Notes: a model not told the origin generated them from the letters alone. Positions 13,828-21,129 are shown, numbered from the stretch's first letter. The stretch is DNA of 26,121 nt from JAHHUH01 sp045123075 (GCA_045123075.1 JBGVIJ010000081.1:1-26121), one strand, 5' to 3'. Numbers and translations: made by a program.

Positions 13828-15171
13828 TTATTTATCAGTAATTTTTTCCTTGCCAGCGATATACTTTCTGATACCAGCCATATCATAACGTACTCTATAC
13901 AGTGAATCAGTAGTTACAACAGCAGTAATAATATGCTTTTCAAAAACAGTCTTGCCCAAGCGTTTTTCGATTTCAGATTTTAAACGTTCAACGAAATTGC
14001 TGGAAAGCAGTTCATAGTATTTGTCAGTGCCAAAATCACTAGGCAATTGAACAATATAACCATCATACTTTGGATGCCACACACACATAGAAGCAGAGAG
14101 GAGTTCAGAGTACACCTTAACAACCTCTGCTTTTTCATTTTTGTATTTAGCGTTTGCGAACAAGCTATTACGCCAGCTTGCGGCTTTATCCCAAGCAGAA
14201 TTTGTTTTTTTAGGAGCCATAGCAGCCAATTTTTTAAGCTTTTTGGTTCCTACTACTTCCATAGTAACCGGTGCATGAACGATATGACTGCAGGTTACAG
14301 GATGCTTTTCAGTTTGCTTGGTTTGGAAATTCTCAGTGCCATAAAGGCGAACCCATTCCAACGCATGATTTCGATTGGTGTTAATGCGAGCACAATCAGT
14401 TGCAAATTGGCTATTAAGAGCTTCCAAACATTTACCAAGCAGTTTTTCACTAGCTTTGTTAGCAGGAAGATTAACTCGCCAAATCAAGTTGTAGTTCTTG
14501 CCATCATAAGCCATAAAACAGGTTTTAAAGCCAGCTAATGATTTCAAGGCTCTAACGATATACCATGCAACGGCTTCAGCTTCAACTCTTTCGAAATTAG
14601 CATCAACCAAGCAGTTTGTATCATCACCAGCAACTTCGATAGGTTCAATTTCGACCAAGAAGTATTTAATGTACGCAACATCATCACCTGTAGCTTCTCT
14701 ATAGTCATCAGAAACTTCATCAAATTTATACGGTTCATCTGCCACTTCCAAACCCTTACCGGATTTTAACGGATTGAGGTTGAAGTAAACATCATAACCC
14801 CTGCCATTAATCAAGCTGGTATATTTCAGTTCGTCACCAGCTTCAACCATAGGAGCGACCAATTTAGCACCAGTTTTAGAATCGACAGCAACGAGTTGCA
14901 TAAGTTCTTCACCTTGGTGCAAGCAGTTAATTGCTTCCTTCATATGAAGGCAAGGATCAAAAGCACCAATCTCAGTAGTGCCGTCATAATCAGCAGGAGC
15001 AGCTAAACCCAAACCTTCGCTATGTTCGATGGGAGTAGGGAAGTAGATGCGTTGGGCATCATAGTCGTTGAACAACGGTGGTACCAGTTCACGAGCTTGA
15101 GAAGCTAAGAGATAAGAACCAGTAGATTGATAAGAATCAGCGTTTACAGTAATTTTGTTTACATTAGTCAT
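13828..15171 (-). CDS. Degenerate archaeo-eukaryotic primase-like protein, copy 2
   Basis: A 447-aa protein, the same length as its downstream tandem copy and aligned with it throughout (PPLFNDYDAQRIYFPTPIEH, FDPCLHMKEAINCLHQGEEL, VYFNLNPL, FVERLKSEIEKRLGKTVFE, LYRVRYDMAGIRKY). Relative to the primase-helicase, motif I VDIDP is VEIEP (173-177), with both Asp changed to Glu. Motif II SGNGWH is YDGKNYN (222-228), with the His replaced by Asn. Motif III is RLYGT (275-279). Catalysis is therefore doubtful. AAGGAGG lies 9 nt upstream of the ATG. Retention of two full-length copies with altered catalytic residues argues for a selected, non-polymerase role. Confidence 0.75.
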   Translation of the reverse strand: MTNVNKITVNADSYQSTGSYLLASQARELVPPLFNDYDAQRIYFPTPIEHSEGLGLAAPADYDGTTEIGAFDPCLHMKEAINCLHQGEELMQLVAVDSKTGAKLVAPMVEAGDELKYTSLINGRGYDVYFNLNPLKSGKGLEVADEPYKFDEVSDDYREATGDDVAYIKYFLVEIEPIEVAGDDTNCLVDANFERVEAEAVAWYIVRALKSLAGFKTCFMAYDGKNYNLIWRVNLPANKASEKLLGKCLEALNSQFATDCARINTNRNHALEWVRLYGTENFQTKQTEKHPVTCSHIVHAPVTMEVVGTKKLKKLAAMAPKKTNSAWDKAASWRNSLFANAKYKNEKAEVVKVYSELLSASMCVWHPKYDGYIVQLPSDFGTDKYYELLSSNFVERLKSEIEKRLGKTVFEKHIITAVVTTDSLYRVRYDMAGIRKYIAGKEKITDK

Positions 15172-15185
15172 TTTGAATGACCTCC

Positions 15186-15365
15186 TTAAATATTATTTTG
15201 GAGCAAATCATCTTCACCATTTCCACCATGATATAAACCATTGTGTTGCATGATTGCAATGAACCCTTGCCCTCTTAACTGCATCTTATACCCGCACCCA
15301 TTAAAACTTTTTTCTAAAACACCATAATTTTTATGATTTTTTGAAAACGAAAAAAAAAATCCCAT
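15186..15365 (-). CDS. Possible small ORF upstream of primase-like copy 2
   Basis: An open frame of 59 codons whose ATG lies inside the preceding terminator hairpin. An internal ATG at 15284 would give 32 residues (MQLRGQGFIAIMQHNGLYHG...). It ends just before the ribosome site of the next gene, so it could be a leader peptide. The minus strand is unusually G-rich here, and small inverted repeats (TTGCA/TGCAA) could instead mean a structured leader. There is no strong ribosome site. Confidence 0.2.
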   Translation of the reverse strand: MGFFFSFSKNHKNYGVLEKSFNGCGYKMQLRGQGFIAIMQHNGLYHGGNGEDDLLQNNI

Positions 15366-15389
15366 AATCTCATAAAAGAGATTATGGGA
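15351..15389 (-). terminator. Terminator of the 395-aa unknown gene
   Basis: TCCCATAATCTC (15360-15371) pairs with GAGATTATGGGA (15378-15389), a 12-bp stem with a 6-nt loop. On minus it is followed by at least nine T. A textbook rho-independent terminator. Confidence 0.92.
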
Positions 15390-15404
15390 AATTCAAAACA
15401 GTAC

Positions 15405-16592
15405 CTATTCTTCAATTTTATTTAACTTTTCAACGTTCAACTGCTTAGTGATTTCGGGAATCTTCAAAGCTTTTTCTAATTTTACAAGAGCGTTAATAAC
15501 ATCCTTCTTTATTTCTTCAACTTCAGAATCATTTTCTATACAGTCTTCATCCTCAAGAATAGGATAAAGATTATTTATCAATGTGCAAACAACCTCAAAG
15601 CGCTGTCTAATATGTGCGTTTTCCATTCGTTTCATAAATAATTGTTCAAAACTATGGTACTTACGTAAATAAAAAGAATTAAGACAATGATAAACAAAAG
15701 CAACTTTAAGCTCAACAATATCAGCTTCAGTCTTAAGTAAATCATCAGCAATAATTAACCTAAAATCACTCTGCATATATTTACCAACACTAATAAGTGC
15801 CATACGCATTTCATTAAGAATTTCTCTTCCCAAATTTGCTTCTACTTCTAATACCAAATTCCTGATATCGTCTTTTATTTTCACATTAGTCTTATTAGCT
15901 TGTAAAAACAATGCTTTTCTTTCACGTATAACTGAAATAGCATTGTAATACAATTTATCCAAAGAATCAAGCAACCAAGAAAAAGCCTCATTTGCTCGCC
16001 ACAATGTTTTACTAAAAGATGTTAAGAAAGCACGTTCCATAGTATCCAACTCTTCTTCCCTATCATACATAAGAGTTTTCCTATACTTAGTTACTAATGA
16101 ACCGCTTCTAATATTCAAAAGCATAATAATAAATCCAGGTAAAACTTCATTATTCATCCTTAAAGTATTAGTTTTCTCATTATAGGATCGTTTTACCGTA
16201 ACTTTTAAATCATCTTGAATTTCTCTTACATCCCACCAAAAAGATAAAATTTTATCATACACTTTAAAATATTTAATATGGTTACCATCGAGGAAAGCTT
16301 TCTCAAACTCCAAAATATGCTCATCTTCGTTCCCAAGTTCCGCAAACTCCTCCAAATCACTAGGAGTAGGATCAGGAATTATATAGTCTGGTTGATAATT
16401 AATAATGTACTCCAATGCATGGCATACATTTGTCAAATTGAGATTTTCAGAATCAGTTTTTCTCCAATGAACGTTAAGATCATAAAAAGCTTTATAATCT
16501 TCTACAGTGAAAATAGGTCCTTTGGGGGGCATATCAGACGGATATTCATTATTTTTAATGTTAATCAATCGTTTGCCATTGTTCCCAATCAT
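15405..16592 (-). CDS. Unknown 395-aa helical protein
   Basis: I do not recognise a family. The N-terminus contains a Pro-rich linker (EYPSDMPPKGPIFTVEDYKAFY). The rest is predicted to be almost all helical, with charged and aromatic helices (MERAFLTSFSKTLWRANEAFSWLLDSL, RERKALFLQANKTNVKIKDD, LRKYHSFEQLFMKRMENAHIRQRFEVV) and an acidic stretch (EDEDCIENDSEVEEI). No signal peptide, metal site or P-loop is visible. GGAGGTG lies 6 nt upstream of the ATG at 16592, so a start nine codons earlier is rejected. A near-consensus promoter lies about 50 nt upstream and a strong terminator follows. It is the first gene of the minus-strand group that holds the three degenerate replication paralogues, and faces the putative origin. 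A regulatory or scaffold role is possible. Confidence 0.75.
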   Translation of the reverse strand: MIGNNGKRLINIKNNEYPSDMPPKGPIFTVEDYKAFYDLNVHWRKTDSENLNLTNVCHALEYIINYQPDYIIPDPTPSDLEEFAELGNEDEHILEFEKAFLDGNHIKYFKVYDKILSFWWDVREIQDDLKVTVKRSYNEKTNTLRMNNEVLPGFIIMLLNIRSGSLVTKYRKTLMYDREEELDTMERAFLTSFSKTLWRANEAFSWLLDSLDKLYYNAISVIRERKALFLQANKTNVKIKDDIRNLVLEVEANLGREILNEMRMALISVGKYMQSDFRLIIADDLLKTEADIVELKVAFVYHCLNSFYLRKYHSFEQLFMKRMENAHIRQRFEVVCTLINNLYPILEDEDCIENDSEVEEIKKDVINALVKLEKALKIPEITKQLNVEKLNKIEE

Positions 16593-16642
16593 AAAAACAC
16601 CTCCACTTATTAACATCAATAAACAGATGTATTACTACCCTT

Positions 16643-16671
16643 ATTGTAAAATAACCGATTTTTACTGTCAA
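16643..16671 (-). promoter_or_regulatory. Strong promoter of the 395-aa gene
   Basis: The minus strand has TTGACA (16666-16671), a 17-nt spacer and TACAAT (16643-16648). Transcription would begin near 16636, about 45 nt before the start codon. It faces away from the ssb-like and primase-helicase genes. Confidence 0.8.
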
Positions 16672-16833
16672 CCAGTTAAAAATTCATCATTTTTTGCCGC
16701 CCCTTCCGACCCTTTGCACACGTTATAAACATAATAATGCATTTTTAATAACTCTTACTTATTTTGAAAAAATGCAGATTACAAATCTTTAAACTTAATA
16801 TTTTCAAACAAACTGTTTTAAATGAATGTCAAC

Positions 16834-16861
16834 GCTTCTACTTAATAGTAGAAGCTTTTTT
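16834..16861 (+). terminator. Orphan rightward terminator
   Basis: GCTTCTAC (16834-16841) pairs with GTAGAAGC (16848-16855) around a 6-nt loop, then TTTTTT. It is a typical terminator on plus, yet no plus-strand gene precedes it. It could end a small RNA transcribed from about 16.7 kb or protect the origin region. Confidence 0.75.
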
Positions 16862-16864
16862 ACT

Positions 16865-17077
16865 CCCCCTAAAACTGGCAAAACACAACTAATTAGGGTC
16901 GAGAGGGTCAGGAAAATGATGTTATTTCTTAAATTTTTAAAAAATCATATTTTTATTTTGAGCATTACTCCTTTCCCACAATTAATTTTATGAATCATAT
17001 ATATTCCTACAAATTACTGCTACGCTGCACATTTACATCCCCCCTGAAAAAAACACCCGCTAAAACCCCTCTAAAAC
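16865..17077 (+). repeat. Iteron-like C-tract repeats
   Basis: Related units occur at 16865-16875 (CCCCCTAAAAC), 17039-17050 (CCCCCCTGAAAA), 17056-17066 (CCCGCTAAAAC) and 17066-17077 (CCCCTCTAAAAC). The last two are tandem, and further CCCCT tracts lie at 17105-17116. Their density in an otherwise AT-rich region suggests binding sites for an initiator. Confidence 0.4.
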
Positions 17078-17083
17078 CGTTTG

Positions 17084-17119
17084 AAAAGGGGTGGGGGTTA
17101 CTGTACCCCTACCCCTTTT
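17084..17119 (+). repeat. G-rich imperfect hairpin followed by T run
   Basis: AAAAGGGGTGGGGGTTA (17084-17100) faces TACCCCTACCCCTTTT (17104-17119), with one mismatch and one extra base. The 5' arm carries G4/G5 tracts. A T run overlaps the 3' end, so it could work as a terminator, a single-strand initiation structure or a G-quadruplex site. Confidence 0.5.
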
Positions 17120-17126
17120 TTCCACT

Positions 17127-17146
17127 CATTTTTTGTACAAAAAATG
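17127..17146. repeat. Perfect 20-bp palindrome
   Basis: CATTTTTTGTACAAAAAATG reads the same on both strands. It lies within the origin-like region, 8 bp after the G-rich hairpin. It is a probable dimer-binding site. Confidence 0.6.
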
Positions 17147-17348
17147 CCCAAACTCAAGGCTACATCACGCTTTTTACCCCTTCTGCAACATCTCTAAATT
17201 ACTACTATTCTGCCCACTAGCATACCCCCTACATAAAAAGCTATTCAAAACTTATGTTAACGCAGAAAATAAACCTACTTTGATTTTCAAAAATTGATAA
17301 AAAAAAGTCTTATTTTGAAAAGTTTTTAATAAGGCTCAATTATACAAT

Positions 17349-17430
17349 GAGGACGAAGCAAAGTTCAAACCTCGTGCCATGCACGAGTCCTGGCAGGGTT
17401 TGAGCTATCGTAGAAAACAAGGAGGTTTTC
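17349..17430 (+). promoter_or_regulatory. Structured leader of the ssb-like gene, riboswitch-like
   Basis: An outer stem GTTCAAACC/GGTTTGAGC (17363-17371 with 17397-17405, one G-U pair) encloses a CTCGTGC/GCACGAG hairpin (17371-17377 with 17381-17387). Competing pairings exist: AGGAC/GTCCT (17350-17354 with 17387-17391) and TGCCA/TGGCA (17375-17379 with 17391-17395). Downstream, GAAAAC/GTTTTC (17413-17418 with 17425-17430) presents AAGGAG in a loop before the start codon. A TATACAAT box lies just upstream (17341-17348). No known riboswitch class is recognised. Confidence 0.5.
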
Positions 17431-17434
17431 AACA

Positions 17435-17878
17435 ATGTTTAATTTTGACTTGACCGACTGGTATGAAGGCTTGGTATCACCTGGCACTCATGAATTCGAA
17501 GTGATTGAATTCAACTGCGATAATACCGCTAAAACAATCACAATGACCCTTGCTGTTGATGAAAGCGATGCAATCCATGAAGAACGCTTTCATTTACTTA
17601 CTCGTACCGGTATGAAAAACCGTATTGGCATCAACAGCATAGTAAATATGCTAAAAGCAATTTTCCCTGATGCTCGTATCACGAACATCAATGAAGATTT
17701 GCTTGAAAAATCTATTGGCAAAAAGTTCATTGGTGAGATTGCTCACAACGTTGGTACTGATGGAAGAAAGTTCGCAAACTTCATTTACTACAAGTACAAA
17801 CCCTTCTCTCCAACTGTTGTACCTACTGAGCCGAATATCCAAAGCTCAGAAAACTGTCTAGATGATGACGAAGAATAA
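17435..17878 (+). CDS. Putative single-stranded DNA-binding protein (phage-type)
   Basis: A 147-aa protein starting MFNFDLTDWYEGLVSPGTHEFEVIEF, followed by strand pairs (TITMTLAVDE, ERFHLLTR), a helix (SIVNMLKAIFP), then KKFIGEIAHNVGTDGRKFANFIYYKYKPF and an acidic end CLDDDEE. Strand pattern, length and the acidic tip fit OB-fold ssDNA-binding proteins of phages (DUF669-like), whose tails recruit partner proteins. It does not look like canonical bacterial SSB. It precedes the primase-helicase in the same direction, as expected for a replication module. The ribosome site AAGGAGG lies within a small hairpin loop 10 nt before the ATG. The fold assignment is moderate. Confidence 0.6.
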   Translation: MFNFDLTDWYEGLVSPGTHEFEVIEFNCDNTAKTITMTLAVDESDAIHEERFHLLTRTGMKNRIGINSIVNMLKAIFPDARITNINEDLLEKSIGKKFIGEIAHNVGTDGRKFANFIYYKYKPFSPTVVPTEPNIQSSENCLDDDEE

Positions 17879-17904
17879 TCTTCCTGCCATCAGCATATTA
17901 AAAA

Positions 17905-17932
17905 GGCCTCTACCTCAAAAAAGGTAGGGGCT
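17905..17932 (+). terminator. Hairpin between the ssb-like and primase-helicase genes
   Basis: GGCCTCTACC (17905-17914) pairs with GGTAGGGGCT (17923-17932), allowing G-U pairs, with an A-rich loop. An AT-rich tract with few consecutive T follows. It may be a partial terminator that sets the ratio of the two products. Confidence 0.5.
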
Positions 17933-17966
17933 AAATTTATATATTTTATTAAAGGAGAAATAAATT

Positions 17967-20645
17967 ATGCAACAAGAAACCGTATTGAATCACACTGATG
18001 TAACCGTTAACGAAACTCTTGAAAACAATTCTATCGTTGAAATTCCGATGGCAACTTCCTCTGAAGCTCCAATTGATATCCAACCGGTAGAAGAAGGCAG
18101 CCAAAACAATCTGCCCTTAGCCGAATCTTCTCCCACTGATGAAGATCTCCATTCCCAATCTGACCTCGAAGATGAAGATGTCGATAATAATACAGATGTA
18201 CTTGAAACCAATGACGACGAATCCATTTTAATTGAAGAAAACGAATCTTCCAACGATAATACTGACGATTGGTTTAACGCTGTTGATCAAATCAAAAGCA
18301 CTTTAAACCTTTTCCATCCTGGCGAAGCGTTTGAAATCGTTGCTCTTGATTCCAATCAAGACCGCTTCTTCTTCAATATTTTCACCGATGTAGACAAAGC
18401 TCTACCCGTATTAACAGAAAAGAATGCCGAAGGTTTCAATATCTTTATGAATCTTAATCCGATTCAAGTATGGGATGGTATTACCCCCTATATTGATAAA
18501 TCTATGCTGTATACAACTTCTGCAACACGCAGAGCTGCTAATAGTGGTGACGTAACCAAAATGGCATTCTTAACAGTTGATATCGATCCAGTTAGAGTTG
18601 GCCAAAATAAAGTATGCTCCTCTACTGAAGAAGAACTTCGCAATGCTTATGATGTAGCTAAAAAAATTCAAAAGTACACTAATACAATCCTTGGTTTTCC
18701 GAAACCATTTAAGGCTTGTTCCGGTAACGGTTGGCACTTAGTTTGGAAAATTGATCTTCCAGCCAACAAACAAAGTGAAAAATTAGTCAAAAATTGTTTG
18801 CTTGCCTTAGCAAACAAATTTAATACTGACAAAGCACTTGTTGACACAAGCTTATTCACGAGCTTTCATCTGATCAAATTGTATGGCACAGTAGCTTGCA
18901 AAGGTAAAGATACTGAAGAAAGACCATGGCGTGTAAGTTTTGCGAAAGAATTTCCTGCAACAATGCCAGCCCTCTCTAAACAACAATTGAAAGATTTGGC
19001 TATTCAGGCACCTACCGATCGTGAAACTGTGAAAATGCTCTCCACTGCCGCTAATAGCAGCGAAAGAAGTAGATACTACTCTAAAAAGGAAAAAGAAAAA
19101 TCTGAAGCAGAAACATTCTTTAACCAATTTTTAATGAACTCTATTTCTTTCTTGGGTGAAGATGATAATGAAGCATACGTTATGCTTGCTCCTAAAGGTG
19201 ATCGTCAGCGTGTGTTTAAAATTGAATCCACTGATTTTACCGATATGTTGCAATACAGTTACCAACAAGCAACTGGTAATTATATGCCGAAAATGGGTTT
19301 CGAAGATTCTATCGATATGTTACTGATTAATACTCGCATTGCTGGTATTAAAAAGAAAATTTTCACCCGCATTGCTCAAGTTGGTCAAGCCATTTATATC
19401 AATATGGCCAATGCTCAAAAAGAGGTCATCAAAATCAATTGCTGTGACATTAGAGTATTAAAGCAAAAAGATTTAACCTTTTATGATCCAGCATTTATCG
19501 TAACCAAAACAATGAAACCGCAAATTGCACCTAACCTATCCGTAACAAGAACCTTTGAGGAAATCGTTGCCCCATATTTTAATTCAATTTATGAACCGCA
19601 TCGCATTTTGTTCATCGTTACACTTATCTCTTGGTTCTGGATTAACCAACCACGAGCAATCATTATGCTCTCCGGCGCAGCAGGAACTGGTAAATCTACT
19701 GTTACTAAACTAATCCAAGATCTGATTGACCCGACTTCTTTAACATGTGGTGACTTACCGAACACTAAACGTGATTTAGCAATTTGCTTATCAAAAGCGT
19801 ATTTCAGTGCTTTTGATAACATTTCTAACATCCCCAAAGGTATTTCCGACACCCTGTGTAGAGCAATCAACGTTGGTTCCATTACCCAAAGAAAACTCTG
19901 TACTGATAGTGACACATACACTGCTGCTTTCTCCTCCGCGTTACTTTTAAATGGTATTGGTTGCTTCTGCACACATCAGGACCTACTCCATCGCTCTTTG
20001 TACATTAAAACAAAAAGCATTAGTGAAACTGAACGCATCTGTGAAAGTGACCTGAAAGAAAAACTTGCACAAGACCTACCGGATTTGTTAGGAGCAATGT
20101 ACAAAATTGTTCAAAAAACACTAGAAGTCGCACCTGGCATTCGTTCCAAAGAAAAACCTCGTATGGCCGACTTCTACATTCTGGGTTTAGCAATTTCAAA
20201 GGCCATTTGGGGTGATTCTGAAGTTTTCCGTCAAGCATACATGGAAAATATCAAAGATGCATTTGAAGACTTCATTGAAGAAAACGTACTTGCATCAGCA
20301 ATCCGTGACTATGTAGATTCTTGGGCAGATGATGTAACCTTTGTAAAAAAATTACCTGAAGAACTGTACAACAGCTTATGCAGAACACTTGATGCAAACA
20401 ATGTAAGTATTGCAACAAGTAAATTCCCTGGTAGTGCCTCTGCTCTCAGTAAAGGCCTGGCAGATATTGAAACTGCACTATCTTCAATCGGTATTAGCGT
20501 TACAAGAAATCCTAAATCCAATGGCAAACGTTCCATCACTTTGACAAGAAAATATACTCCTCAAAATAAGACTTCTGTAAAAAAGAATCGAGCTGCAGAG
20601 TATAAACAAACCAGAGACCTTCTTGCAGATGATGACGAAGACTAA
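17967..20645 (+). CDS. Primase-helicase (AEP primase fused to D5/SF3-like ATPase)
   Basis: An 892-aa replication protein. Residues 1-100 are acidic and low-complexity. Residues about 105-345 form an archaeo-eukaryotic-type primase: metal-binding DID at 205-207 in LTVDIDPVR, SGNGWH at 252-257, and KLYGT at 304-308. A linker region follows (about 400-530). The AAA+/SF3-like helicase has Walker A GAAGTGKST at 570-578, a Walker-B-like YFSAFDN, a sensor-like LLLNGIG and an Arg in HRSLYIKT. The C-terminus is basic, then ends with DDDED. Its expected job is priming and unwinding at the element's origin, probably just upstream. AAGGAG lies 8 nt before the ATG. All catalytic motifs are present, in contrast with the three opposite-strand paralogues. 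Family-level assignment is firm; naming a specific family is not possible by eye. Confidence 0.85.
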   Translation: MQQETVLNHTDVTVNETLENNSIVEIPMATSSEAPIDIQPVEEGSQNNLPLAESSPTDEDLHSQSDLEDEDVDNNTDVLETNDDESILIEENESSNDNTDDWFNAVDQIKSTLNLFHPGEAFEIVALDSNQDRFFFNIFTDVDKALPVLTEKNAEGFNIFMNLNPIQVWDGITPYIDKSMLYTTSATRRAANSGDVTKMAFLTVDIDPVRVGQNKVCSSTEEELRNAYDVAKKIQKYTNTILGFPKPFKACSGNGWHLVWKIDLPANKQSEKLVKNCLLALANKFNTDKALVDTSLFTSFHLIKLYGTVACKGKDTEERPWRVSFAKEFPATMPALSKQQLKDLAIQAPTDRETVKMLSTAANSSERSRYYSKKEKEKSEAETFFNQFLMNSISFLGEDDNEAYVMLAPKGDRQRVFKIESTDFTDMLQYSYQQATGNYMPKMGFEDSIDMLLINTRIAGIKKKIFTRIAQVGQAIYINMANAQKEVIKINCCDIRVLKQKDLTFYDPAFIVTKTMKPQIAPNLSVTRTFEEIVAPYFNSIYEPHRILFIVTLISWFWINQPRAIIMLSGAAGTGKSTVTKLIQDLIDPTSLTCGDLPNTKRDLAICLSKAYFSAFDNISNIPKGISDTLCRAINVGSITQRKLCTDSDTYTAAFSSALLLNGIGCFCTHQDLLHRSLYIKTKSISETERICESDLKEKLAQDLPDLLGAMYKIVQKTLEVAPGIRSKEKPRMADFYILGLAISKAIWGDSEVFRQAYMENIKDAFEDFIEENVLASAIRDYVDSWADDVTFVKKLPEELYNSLCRTLDANNVSIATSKFPGSASALSKGLADIETALSSIGISVTRNPKSNGKRSITLTRKYTPQNKTSVKKNRAAEYKQTRDLLADDDED

Positions 20646-20694
20646 TGTATCAAAATCACTTACTAACTATGATTAGTTTTAATTCAATTATTTA

Positions 20695-20735
20695 ATCGCT
20701 ATTTGTAGCGTTCTAAATACAATGCACATAGCGAT
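20695..20735 (+). terminator. Possible terminator of the primase-helicase gene
   Basis: ATCGCTAT (20695-20702) pairs with ATAGCGAT (20728-20735), followed by CTTTAAAATTGTTTT. A competing smaller hairpin CGCTA/TAGCG (20697-20701 with 20706-20710) overlaps it. A weak terminator or switch. Confidence 0.4.
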
Positions 20736-20743
20736 CTTTAAAA

Positions 20744-20785
20744 TTGTTTTAATGCCTAGTGATGCTACACTAGGCATTAAAACAA
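20744..20785. repeat. Perfect 17-bp inverted repeat upstream of xis
   Basis: TTGTTTTAATGCCTAGT (20744-20760) and ACTAGGCATTAAAACAA (20769-20785) are perfectly complementary around an 8-nt loop. No T tract follows, so it does not look like an ordinary terminator. It could be an operator, an integrase/Xis arm site, a transfer origin or an origin stem. Xis starts about 80 nt downstream. Confidence 0.6.
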
Positions 20786-20863
20786 CATAGTATAAAAAAC
20801 GAAAAATTTGCATTTAAACTTACATATTATATATCTAATAATAAATTGAAAGGAGAACCTTCC

Positions 20864-21067
20864 ATGGTGCAAAATGAAATCCCAGTAAGTCCTGTACTAA
20901 TTGGTGCAAAAGAAGTATCTAAAATTCTTGGAGTTAAAATGGCAACTGCTTACAAAGTAATCCGAACTCTTAATGCCCAACTTGAAAGTCAAGGCAAGAT
21001 TACAGTCAGAGGTAAAGTTAATAAAAGATATCTGCTAAAAATGGTTGACTATCAAGAAGCAAGCTAA
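20864..21067 (+). CDS. xis: Excisionase-like HTH protein
   Basis: A 67-aa protein: LIGAKEVSKILGVKMATAYKVIRTLNAQLESQGKITVRGKVNKRYLLKMVDY. The AKEVSKILGV..ATAYKVIRTLN helix-turn-helix followed by a GK(V/I)..RYLL wing is the Firmicute excisionase (Tn916 Xis / MerR-like) pattern. AAAGGAG lies 8-9 nt before the ATG at 20864; an alternative TTG start at 20846 would overlap this site. It lies just upstream of the integrase in the same direction, as expected for a directionality factor, but a strong terminator separates the two genes. Confidence 0.8.
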   Translation: MVQNEIPVSPVLIGAKEVSKILGVKMATAYKVIRTLNAQLESQGKITVRGKVNKRYLLKMVDYQEAS

Positions 21068-21079
21068 ATACTACTTATC

Positions 21080-21119
21080 AACTGGATGCAATCCCATTGC
21101 ATCCAGTTATTTATTTTTT
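21080..21119 (+). terminator. Strong terminator between xis and int
   Basis: AACTGGATGCAAT (21080-21092) pairs with ATTGCATCCAGTT (21096-21108), a 13-bp perfect stem with a CCC loop, then TATTTATTTTTT. The integrase ribosome site begins immediately afterward. Integrase expression from the xis promoter would need read-through, so this is a probable control point. Confidence 0.88.
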
Positions 21120-21129
21120 GGAGGTAACT

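Larger units (their letters stand above)
16593..17434. other. Non-coding, origin-like region
   Basis: An 840-bp region between divergent units: leftward degenerate-replication genes and rightward ssb-like plus primase-helicase genes. It contains AT-rich sequence, C-tract repeats of the form CCC..CTAAAAC, a G/C-rich imperfect hairpin, a 20-bp palindrome and a structured leader. Short frames in it are unsupported by ribosome sites. Its position and repeats fit a replication origin used by the element's own primase-helicase. No clear DnaA box was seen. Confidence 0.45.

Noticed and set aside
16990..17297. Two overlapping plus-strand frames of 68-76 codons in the origin-like region
   Set aside because: Composition follows C-rich tracts, there is no ribosome site, and they cross hairpins and the palindrome.
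17967..20645. A frameshift or gene fusion error in the 892-aa gene
   Set aside because: The frame is continuous, all primase and helicase motifs are present, and such fusions are common in replication proteins of mobile elements.
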